The translations under genes were made by a program, and so were the position numbers. This document shows, piece after piece, positions 9,205 through 18,908 of a stretch of DNA of 64,000 nucleotides. The notes under the pieces were generated by a model. It ran no database searches, was not told the origin of the DNA, and worked only from the letters and a program-made list of their open reading frames with translations. The stretch is taken from positions 62,001-126,000 of the forward strand of contig NZ_FOGR01000002.1 in assembly GCF_900111275.1 (NCBI RefSeq). The letters run 5' to 3'. The first letter of the stretch is position 1. Each line of letters opens with the position of its first letter. Origin of the DNA: Rhizobium sp. NFR03. Lineage in GTDB: Bacteria > Pseudomonadota > Alphaproteobacteria > Rhizobiales > Rhizobiaceae.

Positions 9205-10775
9205 TGGCCAGCCGAGGAAAGATTCGCATGACGTTCGGCAAAAAGGTCGGCGCACCGCTCGCCGGCGTTCTTGCCGTGGCGCTGACTGTAACGTCCGTCC
9301 CGGTTCTGCCGGGCTTTATAGGTGCCGCACAGGCCGCCGACAGCGCCCTCGTGCGCATCGTCGATAGCGGCCCGGGCGTCAAGAAGACCATCAAGCTGGG
9401 TCTCAACAAGGCCGTCGTCATCGACCTGCCGACAGACGCCCACGACATTCTCGTCGCCGATCCCTCGCTTGCCGATGCGGTCACGCGCACATCCCGCCGC
9501 ATCTATCTCTTCGGCAAGTCCGTCGGTCAGACAAATATCTTCATCTTCGGCGCCGGCGGCGAGGAGATCGTCAGCCTCGATCTCGAAATCGAGCGCGACG
9601 TCTCCACGCTGCAGACCAATCTCCGCCGTTATTTGCCGGATTCCGATATCAACGTCGAGATCGTGTCGGACAACATCGTGCTCACCGGATCTGTCCGCAC
9701 GCCGCTCGACTCCACACGCGTCGTGGAACTCGCGCAGGCCTTCCTCCAGGGCGGCGAGGCGACGACCCGTAACATCACCGCGCAGGGCACGAACGGCGAT
9801 GCCGACATCTATGCCGAAGACCGCCAGAAATCCAAGATTGTCAATCTCCTGACAATCGACGGTGAAGATCAGGTGATGCTGAAAGTGACGGTGGCCGAGG
9901 TATCGCGCCAGATCCTCAAGCAGCTTGGCTTCTCGGGTTCGGTGAGCGGCAGGAATGCTGCGATCACGTTCCAGAATCCGGCCAATCTTGGCAATGCGAT
10001 CAATCCTGCATCGTCCCTCATCACCGGCAGCATTGCTAACGGCGCCATCGGGCTTGCCAGTTACATCAATGCGATGGAGCAGGCTGGCGTCATGCGGACG
10101 CTGGCCGAGCCAAGCCTGACGGCCATTTCCGGAAAGAGCGCCAAGTTCTTCGTCGGAGGAAATTATCGCCTTCCGGCAGGTCAGGAAGTGACCGAGGAAG
10201 AGGATGAGGCGACAGGAGAGAAGAAACCCGTGCTGGAACGGAAGGTTGAAACCGTCGAGTACGGTGTCGAGCTGAACTTCAAGCCGGTCGTTCTCGGTCC
10301 CGGGCGGATTGCGCTCGACATCGAAACCAATGTATCCGAGCCAACCTTCGAAGGCAGTGTCGTCAGCGGCAGCTATCAGGGAATTCCCGGCCAGAACTAC
10401 ATGTCTATCCGCAAGCGCGAGGCCTCGACCAGTGTCGAGCTTCCCTCCGGTGGCTCGATCGTCATCGGCGGCCTCGTGCAGGACAACGTCCGCCAGGCCA
10501 TTTCCGGCGTCCCGGGCTTCGCCAAGATCCCGATCTTCGGCACGCTGTTTCGCTCGCGCGACTTCCAGCGCAACGAAACGGAACTGGTCATCATCGCCAC
10601 GCCCTATCTCGTGCGTCCCGTCGCCCGCAACCAGATTTCCCGGCCGGACGACAACTTCAACCCGTCCGCCGATCTTCCCGGTTTCTTCCTCGGCGAAGTC
10701 AATCGCATCTACGGCAACCGCAGCGCCCAGCCGGTCGGGCAGTATCACGGCAATGTCGGCTTCATTTACAAATAG
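9201..10775 (+). CDS. cpaC: Type II/IV secretin of the Tad pilus, CpaC/RcpA
   Basis: Outer-membrane secretin through which the pilus exits. In order along 524 residues: a signal peptide ending near AAQAADS, the pilus-formation N-domain (about 46-125), a BON-like segment (about 130-180), and the secretin domain (about 220-460). The latter carries EYGVELNFKPVVLGPGRIAL and the conserved C-terminal stretch GVPGFAKIPIFGTLF. Overlap with cpaB is four bases. Two alternative starts (9201, or ATG 9228 in MTFGKKVG) are possible. Confidence 0.95.
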   Translation: MMASRGKIRMTFGKKVGAPLAGVLAVALTVTSVPVLPGFIGAAQAADSALVRIVDSGPGVKKTIKLGLNKAVVIDLPTDAHDILVADPSLADAVTRTSRRIYLFGKSVGQTNIFIFGAGGEEIVSLDLEIERDVSTLQTNLRRYLPDSDINVEIVSDNIVLTGSVRTPLDSTRVVELAQAFLQGGEATTRNITAQGTNGDADIYAEDRQKSKIVNLLTIDGEDQVMLKVTVAEVSRQILKQLGFSGSVSGRNAAITFQNPANLGNAINPASSLITGSIANGAIGLASYINAMEQAGVMRTLAEPSLTAISGKSAKFFVGGNYRLPAGQEVTEEEDEATGEKKPVLERKVETVEYGVELNFKPVVLGPGRIALDIETNVSEPTFEGSVVSGSYQGIPGQNYMSIRKREASTSVELPSGGSIVIGGLVQDNVRQAISGVPGFAKIPIFGTLFRSRDFQRNETELVIIATPYLVRPVARNQISRPDDNFNPSADLPGFFLGEVNRIYGNRSAQPVGQYHGNVGFIYK

Positions 10776-10787
10776 GCGGGGACGGAC

Positions 10788-11519
10788 ATGACATCACTGC
10801 GCGCGTTCCCCCATTCCGAAAGGCGTTCGGCCATGCCGTTCCCATCCCGCATCATCCGTATCGCCCTCCTCAGCCTCGGCATTGCGGCAAGTCTCGCGGC
10901 CTGCGCGAAGCGCGACGACCTGTCGACGGGCACCATTCCTGATGACTACCGCACCCGGCATCCGATTATCGTCGGCGAGAGCGAGCGGGCGATCGACATC
11001 CCCATCGCTTCCAGCGATCGCCGGCTTCCCGTCGGCACGCGCGAGGTCATCAAGGGCTTTGCCCAGACCTATCGCGGCTCGGCGAACGGCGTCGTCCAGA
11101 TCATGCTGCCGAGCGGCTCCCGCAACGGCGCCGCGGTCGAAGCCGTGCGCCGGGATATCCGTGCGATCCTGGTGCAGACCGGCGTTCCAGCAAACCGGCT
11201 TCTCGAAACGCGTTACGATGCAGCCGGCAGCGGCGATGCGGCACCGGTTCGCCTGAGCTTCACCGCTATCACCGCGTCGACCGGGCCTTGCGGGTCCTGG
11301 CCTGAGGATCTCGTCAGCAACACGACGCAGAACCGCAACTGGAGCAATTTCGGCTGCGCCAGCCAGTCGAACCTTGCCGCCCAGATCGCCAATCCTACCG
11401 ATCTGCTGGGTCCCCAGGCGCAATCGCCGATCGATGCGGCGAGACGCGGTCAGGTCATCGACGACTACAGGGGCCTCAGTTCAAGCCCGGACACCACGAT
11501 CTCCATCACGACCAACTGA
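10788..11519 (+). CDS. cpaD: Pilus assembly lipoprotein CpaD
   Basis: 243 residues. A signal peptide ends in the lipobox SLAAC with cysteine at 39, so it is an outer-membrane lipoprotein; CpaD-family proteins help place or stabilise the secretin. C-terminal features typical of CpaD include CGSWPEDL and NWSNFGCASQSNLAAQIANP. The ATG at 10788 has GGGGA at good spacing; an internal ATG at 10833 would give a more compact signal peptide (cysteine at 24), so the start is not certain. Confidence 0.92.
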   Translation: MTSLRAFPHSERRSAMPFPSRIIRIALLSLGIAASLAACAKRDDLSTGTIPDDYRTRHPIIVGESERAIDIPIASSDRRLPVGTREVIKGFAQTYRGSANGVVQIMLPSGSRNGAAVEAVRRDIRAILVQTGVPANRLLETRYDAAGSGDAAPVRLSFTAITASTGPCGSWPEDLVSNTTQNRNWSNFGCASQSNLAAQIANPTDLLGPQAQSPIDAARRGQVIDDYRGLSSSPDTTISITTN

Positions 11520-11546
11520 CGCAGCTGACGCGTCGCGGGGCACCAC

Positions 11547-12836
11547 ATGAGCGCCATTGATTACAAGATCGAGAGCCTGAGCGGCGAAGCGGCTGCACCG
11601 GCCGAAGTCGTCCTGCCTCAGGATATCGAGCACCTGCGTCCGCTGCCCCGTATCTCCATCCACGCCTTCTGCGAAACGGAGGCCGTGCAGCACAGCCTGG
11701 AGCGCTGCGGGCAGGACCGGCGCATGGCAAAGGTCGGCTTCCGCATCAACAGCGGCAATGTGGCAACGGCCGCAAACATGTTCTCCACGATGCCGACGCC
11801 GAACCTCATCATACTCGAGACGTCGTCCGAGCCGGGCGTTCTCATGCAGGAGCTCGCGCCGCTCGCGCAGGTCTGCGATCCCAGCACCAAGGTCATCCTC
11901 ATCGGCCGCTACAACGATATCGGCCTCTATCGCGAGCTGATCCGCAACGGCATCTCCGAATATATGGTGGCGCCGGTCGCCATGGCGGACCTGATGGGCG
12001 CGATCTCCTCGATCTTCGTCGATCCCGAGGCCGAACCGCTCGGCCGCAACATCGCCTTCATCGGCGCCAAGGGCGGTGTCGGCTCTTCCACGCTGGCGCA
12101 CAATTGCGCCTGGGGCATTTCCCATCTTTTTGCGACCGAGACGGTGCTTGCCGATCTCGATCTGCCCTATGGCACGGCCAACATCAATTTCGACCAGGAC
12201 CCGCCGCAGGGCGTGGCAGAGGCCGTCTTTTCGCCGGAACGTCTCGATGAGGTCTTCCTCGACCGGCTTCTGACGAAATGCTCCGAACATCTCTCGCTGC
12301 TTGCAGCGCCGTCCATGCTCGACCGCGCCTATGATTTCGACGGAAACGCCTTTCAGGCGCTTGCCGAAATTCTTCAGCGCAACGCGCCCGTCTCCGTCCT
12401 CGATGTGCCGCATACGTGGAACGAGTGGACGCGCAACATCGTCGGCGAGGCGGACGAGCTCGTCATCACCGCCGTTCCCGACCTTGCCAATCTTCGCAAC
12501 GCCAAGAACCTTTTCGACAGCATCCGCAAGCTGCGCCCGAACGACAAGGCGCCGCATCTCGTTCTCAATCAGGTCGGCATGCCGAAGCGGCCCGAGATTT
12601 CCGTCGCCGACTTCTGCGAATCGCTGGAAGTCGAGGCCGCTGCGATCATTCCCTTCGATGCCGCACTGTTCGGCACGGCGGCAAACAGCGGGCGCATGAT
12701 CGGCGAAACCGACAAAAAGGCCCCGACGACCGAAATCTTCTCCCAGCTGGCGCATCTGCTGACGGGCCGGGTGACGGCGAAGAAGCCCAAGAAGGCAGGG
12801 CTCGGCATGGTGCTCGGTCTTCTCGGCCGCAACTGA
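11547..12836 (+). CDS. cpaE: Pilus localisation ATPase CpaE/TadZ
   Basis: 429 residues. An N-terminal receiver-like domain (about 38-155) lacks an obvious full set of phospho-acceptor residues. A MinD/ParA-type ATPase domain follows, with deviant Walker A GAKGGVGSST at 173-182 and LADLDLPYGTAN downstream. CpaE/TadZ marks the pole or site where the pilus machine assembles. It is cytoplasmic and peripheral to the membrane, and forms part of the contiguous cpaB-tadC operon. Confidence 0.93.
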   Translation: MSAIDYKIESLSGEAAAPAEVVLPQDIEHLRPLPRISIHAFCETEAVQHSLERCGQDRRMAKVGFRINSGNVATAANMFSTMPTPNLIILETSSEPGVLMQELAPLAQVCDPSTKVILIGRYNDIGLYRELIRNGISEYMVAPVAMADLMGAISSIFVDPEAEPLGRNIAFIGAKGGVGSSTLAHNCAWGISHLFATETVLADLDLPYGTANINFDQDPPQGVAEAVFSPERLDEVFLDRLLTKCSEHLSLLAAPSMLDRAYDFDGNAFQALAEILQRNAPVSVLDVPHTWNEWTRNIVGEADELVITAVPDLANLRNAKNLFDSIRKLRPNDKAPHLVLNQVGMPKRPEISVADFCESLEVEAAAIIPFDAALFGTAANSGRMIGETDKKAPTTEIFSQLAHLLTGRVTAKKPKKAGLGMVLGLLGRN

Positions 12837-12881
12837 GCCGGAGAAGGGACGCGACGATGAGACGGAAACAGGTGGTAAGCC

Positions 12882-14342
12882 ATGTTCGGTAAACGCGGAA
12901 ACGACAGCACGGGCCGGGTGCCGAGCCCGCCGCCGGCCATGGCCTCGCCGGCTGCTGCCGTCATGGAGCGGCCGGCCGCACCCGTTCTGGCGGAAAGCGC
13001 CCGCGATGCGGCCGCGCTCGTTCGTCAGCCGCCACCGCCCGCCCCGCGCAAGCGCGCGCCCCGCACCGAAGATTACTACGACACCAAGGCGCAGGTCTTT
13101 TCCGCCCTGATCGATACGATCGACCTGTCGCAGCTGGCCAAGCTCGATGCGGAAAGCGCACGCGAAGAAATCCGGGATATCGTCAACGATATCATCACGA
13201 TCAAGAACTTCGCCATGTCGATCTCCGAGCAGGAGGAACTGCTCGAGGATATCTGCAACGACGTTCTCGGCTACGGGCCGCTGGAGCCCTTGCTGGCCCG
13301 CGACGATATCGCCGACATCATGGTCAACGGCGCGGGGCAAACCTTCATCGAAGTCGATGGCAAGACGTTGGAAAGCGACGTCCGCTTCCGCGACAATGCC
13401 CAGCTCCTGTCGATCTGCCAGCGCATCGTCTCCCAGGTCGGCCGGCGCGTCGATGAAAGCTCGCCCATCTGCGACGCGCGCCTGCCCGACGGCTCGCGCG
13501 TCAACGTCATCGCGCCGCCGCTCGCCATCGACGGCGCCGCGCTGACCATCCGCAAGTTCAAGAAGGACAAGCTGAAGCTCGACCAGCTCGTGCGCTTCGG
13601 GGCGATCACACCGGAAGGTGCGGTCCTGCTCCAGATCATCGGTCGCGTCCGCTGCAACGTCGTCATCTCCGGCGGTACGGGCTCCGGCAAGACGACGCTT
13701 CTCAATTGCCTCACCGCCTATATCGATGCCAACGAGCGCGTCATCACCTGCGAAGATACCGCCGAGCTTCAGCTGCAGCAGCCGCATGTGGTGCGCCTCG
13801 AAACCCGCCCGCCCAATATCGAGGGCGAGGGCGAGATCACCATGCGCGATCTCATCAAGAACTGCCTGCGCATGCGGCCGGAACGCATCATCGTCGGCGA
13901 AGTCCGTGGCGCGGAAGTGTTCGACCTCCTGCAGGCCATGAACACCGGCCATGATGGCTCCATGGGCACGATCCACGCCAACACGCCGCGCGAATGCCTG
14001 GCCCGGATGGAATCTATGATCGCCATGGGCGGCTACACGCTGCCCGCCAAGACCGTGCGCGAAATCATCTCCGGCTCGGTCGACATCATCATCCAGGCCG
14101 CACGCCTGCGCGACGGCTCGCGCCGCATCACCCACATCACCGAAGTCGTGGGCATGGAAGGCGACGTGATCATCACGCAGGACCTGATGCGCTACGAGAT
14201 CGAGGGCGAGGACGCCGTCGGCAAGATCGTCGGTCGCCACAAGGGCTCGGGCATCGGCCGCCCGCATTTCTGGGACCGCGCCCGCTATTTCAACGAAGAC
14301 AAGCGTCTCGCCGCCACGCTCGACACCCTGAACAAGGAGTAG
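12882..14342 (+). CDS. cpaF: Pilus secretion ATPase CpaF/TadA
   Basis: Cytoplasmic hexameric motor that powers Flp pilus extension (and probably retraction). 486 residues. A Pro/Ala-rich N-terminus (about 1-65) is followed by the N-domain and the VirB11/PulE-type ATPase core. Walker [12 protein letters not shown] lies near residue 263, an Asp box region near 290-320, Walker B-like [10 protein letters not shown] near 330, and a His box with [10 protein letters not shown] near 365. It sits between cpaE and tadB. Confidence 0.96.
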   Translation: MFGKRGNDSTGRVPSPPPAMASPAAAVMERPAAPVLAESARDAAALVRQPPPPAPRKRAPRTEDYYDTKAQVFSALIDTIDLSQLAKLDAESAREEIRDIVNDIITIKNFAMSISEQEELLEDICNDVLGYGPLEPLLARDDIADIMVNGAGQTFIEVDGKTLESDVRFRDNAQLLSICQRIVSQVGRRVDESSPICDARLPDGSRVNVIAPPLAIDGAALTIRKFKKDKLKLDQLVRFGAITPEGAVLLQIIGRVRCNVVISGGTGSGKTTLLNCLTAYIDANERVITCEDTAELQLQQPHVVRLETRPPNIEGEGEITMRDLIKNCLRMRPERIIVGEVRGAEVFDLLQAMNTGHDGSMGTIHANTPRECLARMESMIAMGGYTLPAKTVREIISGSVDIIIQAARLRDGSRRITHITEVVGMEGDVIITQDLMRYEIEGEDAVGKIVGRHKGSGIGRPHFWDRARYFNEDKRLAATLDTLNKE

Positions 14343-14346
14343 CGCG

Positions 14347-15357
14347 ATGTTCGGTCTCGATCCCCTGATCATTGCCATCGCCGTTCTCGCCGCCATCTCC
14401 ACGGCAGGCCTCGGCTATGCCTTGCTGTTCTCGCGCATCCAGGACGAGAAGAAAGTGGATGTCCGTTTTCGCAAGATCAAGTCGGCCGAGACGGACCGCG
14501 TCAACATCAGGGCCGCGCGCGACCGCATGAACGAGCTCTCCAAGCGCCGGAAGTCGGTTCAGGATTCGCTGAAGGACCTGCAGAAGAAACAGAAGGAAAA
14601 ATCGGAGCGCGCCAAGCCGCCCGTCAAGGTGCGCCTGACCCAGGCAGGCCTGTCGATCTCGATCACGCAGTTCTACGTCTTCAGCGGCATTCTCGGTTTC
14701 TTCGCGTTCCTCGTGACGCTGATCGTCGGCGGGTCGCTCCTGATCGCGGCGGGCGTGATGATCTTTGCCGCGCTCGGTCTGCCCCGCTGGATCGTCGGTT
14801 ATCTGGTCGGCCGGCGCTGCAAGAAGTTCATCGAGGAGTTTCCGAATTCCCTCGAGGTCATGGTGCGCTCCATCAAGTCGGGCCTGCCGCTCAGCGACGC
14901 GATCCGCCTCATCGCCACCGACGGGCAGGAGCCTGTCAAGACCGAGTTCCGCCGCGTCATCGATGCGCAGGGTGTCGGCATGACCGTGCCGGAGGCCTGC
15001 GCGCGGATGATCCAGACGGTGCCGTTGCAGGAGGTCAACTTCTTCTCGGTCGTCATCACCATTCAGGGGCAGGCGGGTGGCAACCTGTCGGAGGCCTTGA
15101 GCAACCTTGCCAAGGTGCTGCGCGAACGCCGCAAGATGAAGGCGAAGGTTCAGGCCCTGTCGATGGAAGCCAAGGCCTCGGCCTGCATCATCGGGGCGCT
15201 GCCCTTCATCGTCGCGCTGCTCGTCTACCTCAGTTCGCCCGAATACATCATGGTCCTTTTCAGAGATCCGCGCGGTCACCTGATCATGGGTATCTCGGCC
15301 ATCTGGATGAGCATGGGCATCTTCGTCATGCGGCAGATGATCAACTTCGATATGTAG
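14347..15357 (+). CDS. tadB: Inner-membrane platform protein TadB
   Basis: 336-residue type II secretion F-domain protein. One N-terminal helix, then a highly charged segment rich in lysine and arginine (about residues 30-90), two helices near 100-145, the T2SF domain (FPNSLEVMVRSIKSGLPLSDAI), and C-terminal helices. With TadC it forms the inner-membrane platform on which CpaF acts. It starts four bases after the cpaF stop. Confidence 0.94.
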   Translation: MFGLDPLIIAIAVLAAISTAGLGYALLFSRIQDEKKVDVRFRKIKSAETDRVNIRAARDRMNELSKRRKSVQDSLKDLQKKQKEKSERAKPPVKVRLTQAGLSISITQFYVFSGILGFFAFLVTLIVGGSLLIAAGVMIFAALGLPRWIVGYLVGRRCKKFIEEFPNSLEVMVRSIKSGLPLSDAIRLIATDGQEPVKTEFRRVIDAQGVGMTVPEACARMIQTVPLQEVNFFSVVITIQGQAGGNLSEALSNLAKVLRERRKMKAKVQALSMEAKASACIIGALPFIVALLVYLSSPEYIMVLFRDPRGHLIMGISAIWMSMGIFVMRQMINFDM

Positions 15358-15369
15358 GGGTTTCGCGTC

Positions 15370-16338
15370 ATGTTGGGCTTACTCACACCGGCGACCATCG
15401 TGGCGGTCCTCGTTTCCATCGCCGTCATGGCCACGATCTACACGCTGGCAGCCCCCTTTCTGGAAGGCGACGATCTGCAGAAGCGGATGAAATCCGTCGC
15501 TTCGGAGCGCGAACAGATCCGCGCGCGCGAGCGGGCGCGGCTGAACAACGAGATGACAGGGCGTGCCTCGCTGCGGGCGAAGAACAACACCTCCGTGTTG
15601 CAGGTCGTCGAGCGGTTGAACCTGCGCAAGGCGCTGGTGGACGACAAGACGGTCAACCGGCTGAAGATGGCCGGCTACCGGTCGCAGAACGCGCTCAACA
15701 TCTTCCTCTTCGCGCGCTTCGTCCTGCCATTCGTCTTCCTGTCACTTGCCGCCATCTATGTTTTCGGCATCGGCGCGTTTGCCGACAGGCCGTTTACGAT
15801 GCGTCTCTTCGGTGTCATTGTCGCGGCCTATATCGGCTTCTACCTGCCCAACATCATCATCAGCAACGCGATCGGCAAACGCCAGTCGTCCATCCGCCGC
15901 GCTTGGCCGGATGCGCTGGACCTTCTGCTCATCTGCGTGGAATCGGGTATCTCCATGGAACTGGGCATGCGCCGCGTCGCCGACGAGATCACCGGGCAGT
16001 CGCCGGCCCTTGCAGAGGAGATGGTGCTGACGACGGCGGAGCTGTCCTTCCTGCCCGACCGCCGTGTCGCGCTTGAAAATCTCGGCCTGCGAACCGGCAT
16101 CGAGGATGTGAAGGCGGTAACGCAGGCGCTCATTCAGGCAGACCGATACGGAACGCCGATTGCCCAGGCGCTGCGCGTTCTGGCGCAGGAAAGCCGCGAC
16201 CAGCGCATGAACCAGGCCGAGAAGAAGGCGGCCGCCCTGCCGCCGAAACTGACCGTTCCGATGATCCTGTTCTTCCTGCCTGTTCTCATCGCCGTCATCC
16301 TCGGCCCTGCCGGCATTCAGGTCGCCGACCGCATGTAG
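15370..16338 (+). CDS. tadC: Inner-membrane platform protein TadC
   Basis: 322-residue paralogue of TadB with a T2SF domain. An N-terminal helix (about 8-28) is followed by an arginine-rich cytoplasmic stretch (about 38-65), two central helices, the motif WPDALDLLLICVESGISME, and a C-terminal helix ending LIAVILGPAGIQVADRM. TadB and TadC are thought to form a hetero-oligomeric platform. Twelve bases separate it from tadB. Last gene of the + strand operon. Confidence 0.94.
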   Translation: MLGLLTPATIVAVLVSIAVMATIYTLAAPFLEGDDLQKRMKSVASEREQIRARERARLNNEMTGRASLRAKNNTSVLQVVERLNLRKALVDDKTVNRLKMAGYRSQNALNIFLFARFVLPFVFLSLAAIYVFGIGAFADRPFTMRLFGVIVAAYIGFYLPNIIISNAIGKRQSSIRRAWPDALDLLLICVESGISMELGMRRVADEITGQSPALAEEMVLTTAELSFLPDRRVALENLGLRTGIEDVKAVTQALIQADRYGTPIAQALRVLAQESRDQRMNQAEKKAAALPPKLTVPMILFFLPVLIAVILGPAGIQVADRM

Positions 16339-16370
16339 GCGCAGCGCCTTTTGCGTCAGGGACGCTCAGC

Positions 16371-17237
16371 TCAGTTCGTTCCGGTATCCGTCGCCTTGGC
16401 GGGCTTGCCATCCTTGGCGAGCTTCTGCCACGCGTTCTGTTGCGACAGGATCGAGCGGAGATAGGCGACGTTCGCTTCGGCCTGTTGGGGGGAAAGCTCC
16501 TGACGGGCGATGGCTTCGGCTTCCGGGAAGCGTCCCTGCAGGCCGATGGCGAGCGCGAGGTTCTGGCGGACGCCGCTATCGGCGCCGGGCTGTTCGGTCG
16601 CCTTGCGCAGATAGGCCTCAGCCGTCTTCAGATCCTTGGACAGGAGATAGGACATGCCGAGATTGGAGAGGACCGAGGGTTCGTTCGGCTGGATATCGAG
16701 AGCTTCGCGGTAACGCTGGCGGGCCTCCGGCGAACGACCGAGCTGGTCGAGAATGGCGCCTTCCGCCGATTTCAGCTTCCAGTCCGGCCGGTCCGGCGTC
16801 TGCGCGCGGCCGACCGTCACGAGCGCCTGATCGAGCTGGCCGGCTGCCGCCTGCGACTTGCCATAGGCGGCAAGCACCTCCCGGTCTGCCGGATACTGGA
16901 TCGCCACCTGCTGCATCACCGCCAGCGCCTGATCGTTGCGGCCGGTCATGCGCAGCACGTTGGCATAGTTCAGGCCAACCGCGCGATCCCTGGGGTTTTT
17001 CTCATAAGCTTTTCCGAGGCTCTGCGCGGCGGCATTCAGCTGTCCCGCATTCATGGATGCGGCATTGAGGGAAGCCGAACCGGCCGATGACCCTGTGGGA
17101 ATCGAGCCGGTGGTGAGCTCCTTGCGCGGGGATGCGCAGCCAGCGAGAAGGCCGGAAACCACGAGTGCGGACAGGGACAGTCGAAGAGATGCGCGAAACG
17201 CGCGCCGCGGATGAGGCTGGTAACGTTGTGCCGCCAT
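16371..17237 (-). CDS. tadD: TPR lipoprotein TadD
   Basis: 288-residue lipoprotein. The signal peptide ends LLAGCASP, and TPR repeats follow between about residues 70 and 250 (for example AVGLNYANVLRMTGRNDQAL and EPSVLSNLGMSYLLSKDLKTA). TadD proteins are outer-membrane pilotin-like factors in Tad systems. The ATG at 17237 puts the lipobox at the right distance; an in-frame extension to 17288 does not. It is oriented against tadC, with 32 bases between stops. Confidence 0.88.
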   Translation of the reverse strand: MAAQRYQPHPRRAFRASLRLSLSALVVSGLLAGCASPRKELTTGSIPTGSSAGSASLNAASMNAGQLNAAAQSLGKAYEKNPRDRAVGLNYANVLRMTGRNDQALAVMQQVAIQYPADREVLAAYGKSQAAAGQLDQALVTVGRAQTPDRPDWKLKSAEGAILDQLGRSPEARQRYREALDIQPNEPSVLSNLGMSYLLSKDLKTAEAYLRKATEQPGADSGVRQNLALAIGLQGRFPEAEAIARQELSPQQAEANVAYLRSILSQQNAWQKLAKDGKPAKATDTGTN

Positions 17238-17315
17238 GGCAAAGCTCCCGGACAAAAGGGGGAAGCACCGGCACGCATCAACTTTCACGGCGCAAATCGT
17301 GCCATCATCAATATT

Positions 17316-17339
17316 CTGTTAACCCTAACAGAGTGTTAA
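17316..17339. promoter_or_regulatory. tadD upstream inverted repeat and CtrA-like box
   Basis: CTGTTA-ACCC-TAACAG (17316-17331) is a perfect 6-4-6 inverted repeat, and overlapping it CTAA-N7-TTAA (17325-17339) matches the CtrA consensus at seven of eight positions. It lies 79-102 bases upstream of tadD and about 76 before the pepB-like gene on the other strand. Confidence 0.35.
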
Positions 17340-17414
17340 TTGCGTAAGCCCAACCGCTCCGCTGCTGCGGCGCGAAGGGCCGCCAGCCGCCGCCTATAGC
17401 CGTCAGGAGATCCC

Positions 17415-18833
17415 ATGCCCCCCTTTTTCCTTCACGATCGTCCGTCACCCTTCTTGCCGGAGGAGGGGCCGCATTCCACGGGGGAAGTCTTGCCGGTTCA
17501 TGCCCTGACGCCCGCCGATCTCATGGACGAGGCGCTCGATCCCTTCATGCGGAACTGGGCGCGGCAGGCCGGCTTTACCGCCGAGAGCGGGGCGCTCCTT
17601 CTCGCGCCGTCGAAACGGGGGAGCACCGGCGCGGCGGACGGTCTCGGGGGCGCACTCTTCGGACTTGGCAACCAGCCGCTCGATGCACCGTTTGCCACTG
17701 GCAAGCTCGCCCGCGCGCTGCCGCCCGGCTCCTGGAAAATCGTCTCCGGCAACCTGCCGGCCGAACAGGCAGCCCTTGGCTTTGCACTCGGGGCCTACAG
17801 GTTCGACCGTTACAAGCCGAAAACGGGCGAACGGCCGCTCCTCGATCTCGGCAATGACATCGACCGCGCCGCGCTTGAGCGCACGATGGCCGGTATCACG
17901 CTTGCCCGTGACCTGATCAACACGCCGACCAACGATCTCGGACCGGATGCGCTGGAAGCAGCTTTCCGGGCGCTTGGCCTGCATTACGGCGCGACGGTCA
18001 CGACGATTCTCGGCGATGACCTTCTGACGCAGAATTTCCCCCTGATCCACACGGTCGGACGCGCTGCCGAGCAGGCACCGCGCCTCTTGGAAATGCGCTG
18101 GGGCTCGGGCGCCAGACGTATCACCCTCGTCGGCAAGGGCGTCTGCTTCGACACGGGCGGCCTCGATATCAAGCCGGCAGCATCCATGCTGCTGATGAAG
18201 AAGGACATGGGCGGCGCTGCCAACGTCATGGGGCTGGCCCTGATGATCATGGATGCCGGTCTCGACGTCTCGCTCAGAGTGCTGGTGCCGGTCGTCGAAA
18301 ATTCCATAGCCGGCAATGCGTTCCGCCCGGGCGACATCTACCGCTCGCGCAAGGGGCTGACGGTTCAGATCGACAATACGGACGCCGAGGGCCGGCTGAT
18401 TCTCGCCGATGCGCTCGCTTATGCCGGCGAAAGCGGGAGCGACCTGTTGATCGACATGGCGACCCTGACGGGTGCGGCACGCGTGGCCCTCGGACCCGAT
18501 CTTCCGCCATTCTTCACCGATGACGAGACGCTGGCCGCCGATCTCTCCCGCGCCAGCGTCGCGACGCATGATCCCTTGTGGCGGCTGCCGCTCTTCAAGG
18601 GATACGAGAAGGATGTGACGGCACGCATCGCCGACCTCACAAACGCTCCGTCCGGCGGTATGGCGGGCGCGATCACCGCTGCCCTGTTCCTCAAGCGTTT
18701 CGTCGCCGACACCAGCGGCTGGGTTCATCTGGATGTCTATGGCTGGAACCCGAGCGAGCGCCCGCACGCACCGGTCGGCGGCGAGGCGCAAGGCATCCGT
18801 GCGCTCTACGAGCTCATCTCACGGGGCCTTTGA
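17415..18833 (+). CDS. Leucyl aminopeptidase family protein (M17)
   Basis: 472-residue cytosolic metallo-aminopeptidase that releases N-terminal residues from peptides. The catalytic C-terminal domain is intact: VGKGVCFDTGGLDIKP with the first metal lysine/aspartate set (about 238-255), MKKDMGGAA, and the M17 signature NTDAEGRLILADA (about 321-333). The N-terminal domain is family-variable and shorter than in PepA. An in-frame downstream start is not needed. Which peptide substrates it prefers cannot be read from sequence. Confidence 0.9.
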   Translation: MPPFFLHDRPSPFLPEEGPHSTGEVLPVHALTPADLMDEALDPFMRNWARQAGFTAESGALLLAPSKRGSTGAADGLGGALFGLGNQPLDAPFATGKLARALPPGSWKIVSGNLPAEQAALGFALGAYRFDRYKPKTGERPLLDLGNDIDRAALERTMAGITLARDLINTPTNDLGPDALEAAFRALGLHYGATVTTILGDDLLTQNFPLIHTVGRAAEQAPRLLEMRWGSGARRITLVGKGVCFDTGGLDIKPAASMLLMKKDMGGAANVMGLALMIMDAGLDVSLRVLVPVVENSIAGNAFRPGDIYRSRKGLTVQIDNTDAEGRLILADALAYAGESGSDLLIDMATLTGAARVALGPDLPPFFTDDETLAADLSRASVATHDPLWRLPLFKGYEKDVTARIADLTNAPSGGMAGAITAALFLKRFVADTSGWVHLDVYGWNPSERPHAPVGGEAQGIRALYELISRGL

Positions 18834-18851
18834 AAGGTTGGCCACGCAATG

Positions 18852-18881
18852 AAAAAAGGCGCCGGATGGCTCCGACGCCTT
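18852..18881 (-). terminator. Rho-independent terminator of dnaA
   Basis: On the minus strand an 11-bp stem with one mismatch (arms 18871-18881 and 18856-18866, loop 18867-18870) runs straight into a run of six T. It lies about 30 bases past the dnaA stop, also in the short gap after the convergent aminopeptidase gene. Confidence 0.85.
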
Positions 18882-18908
18882 GAACGTTTTCCAGAAGAAC
18901 AGCCTATC

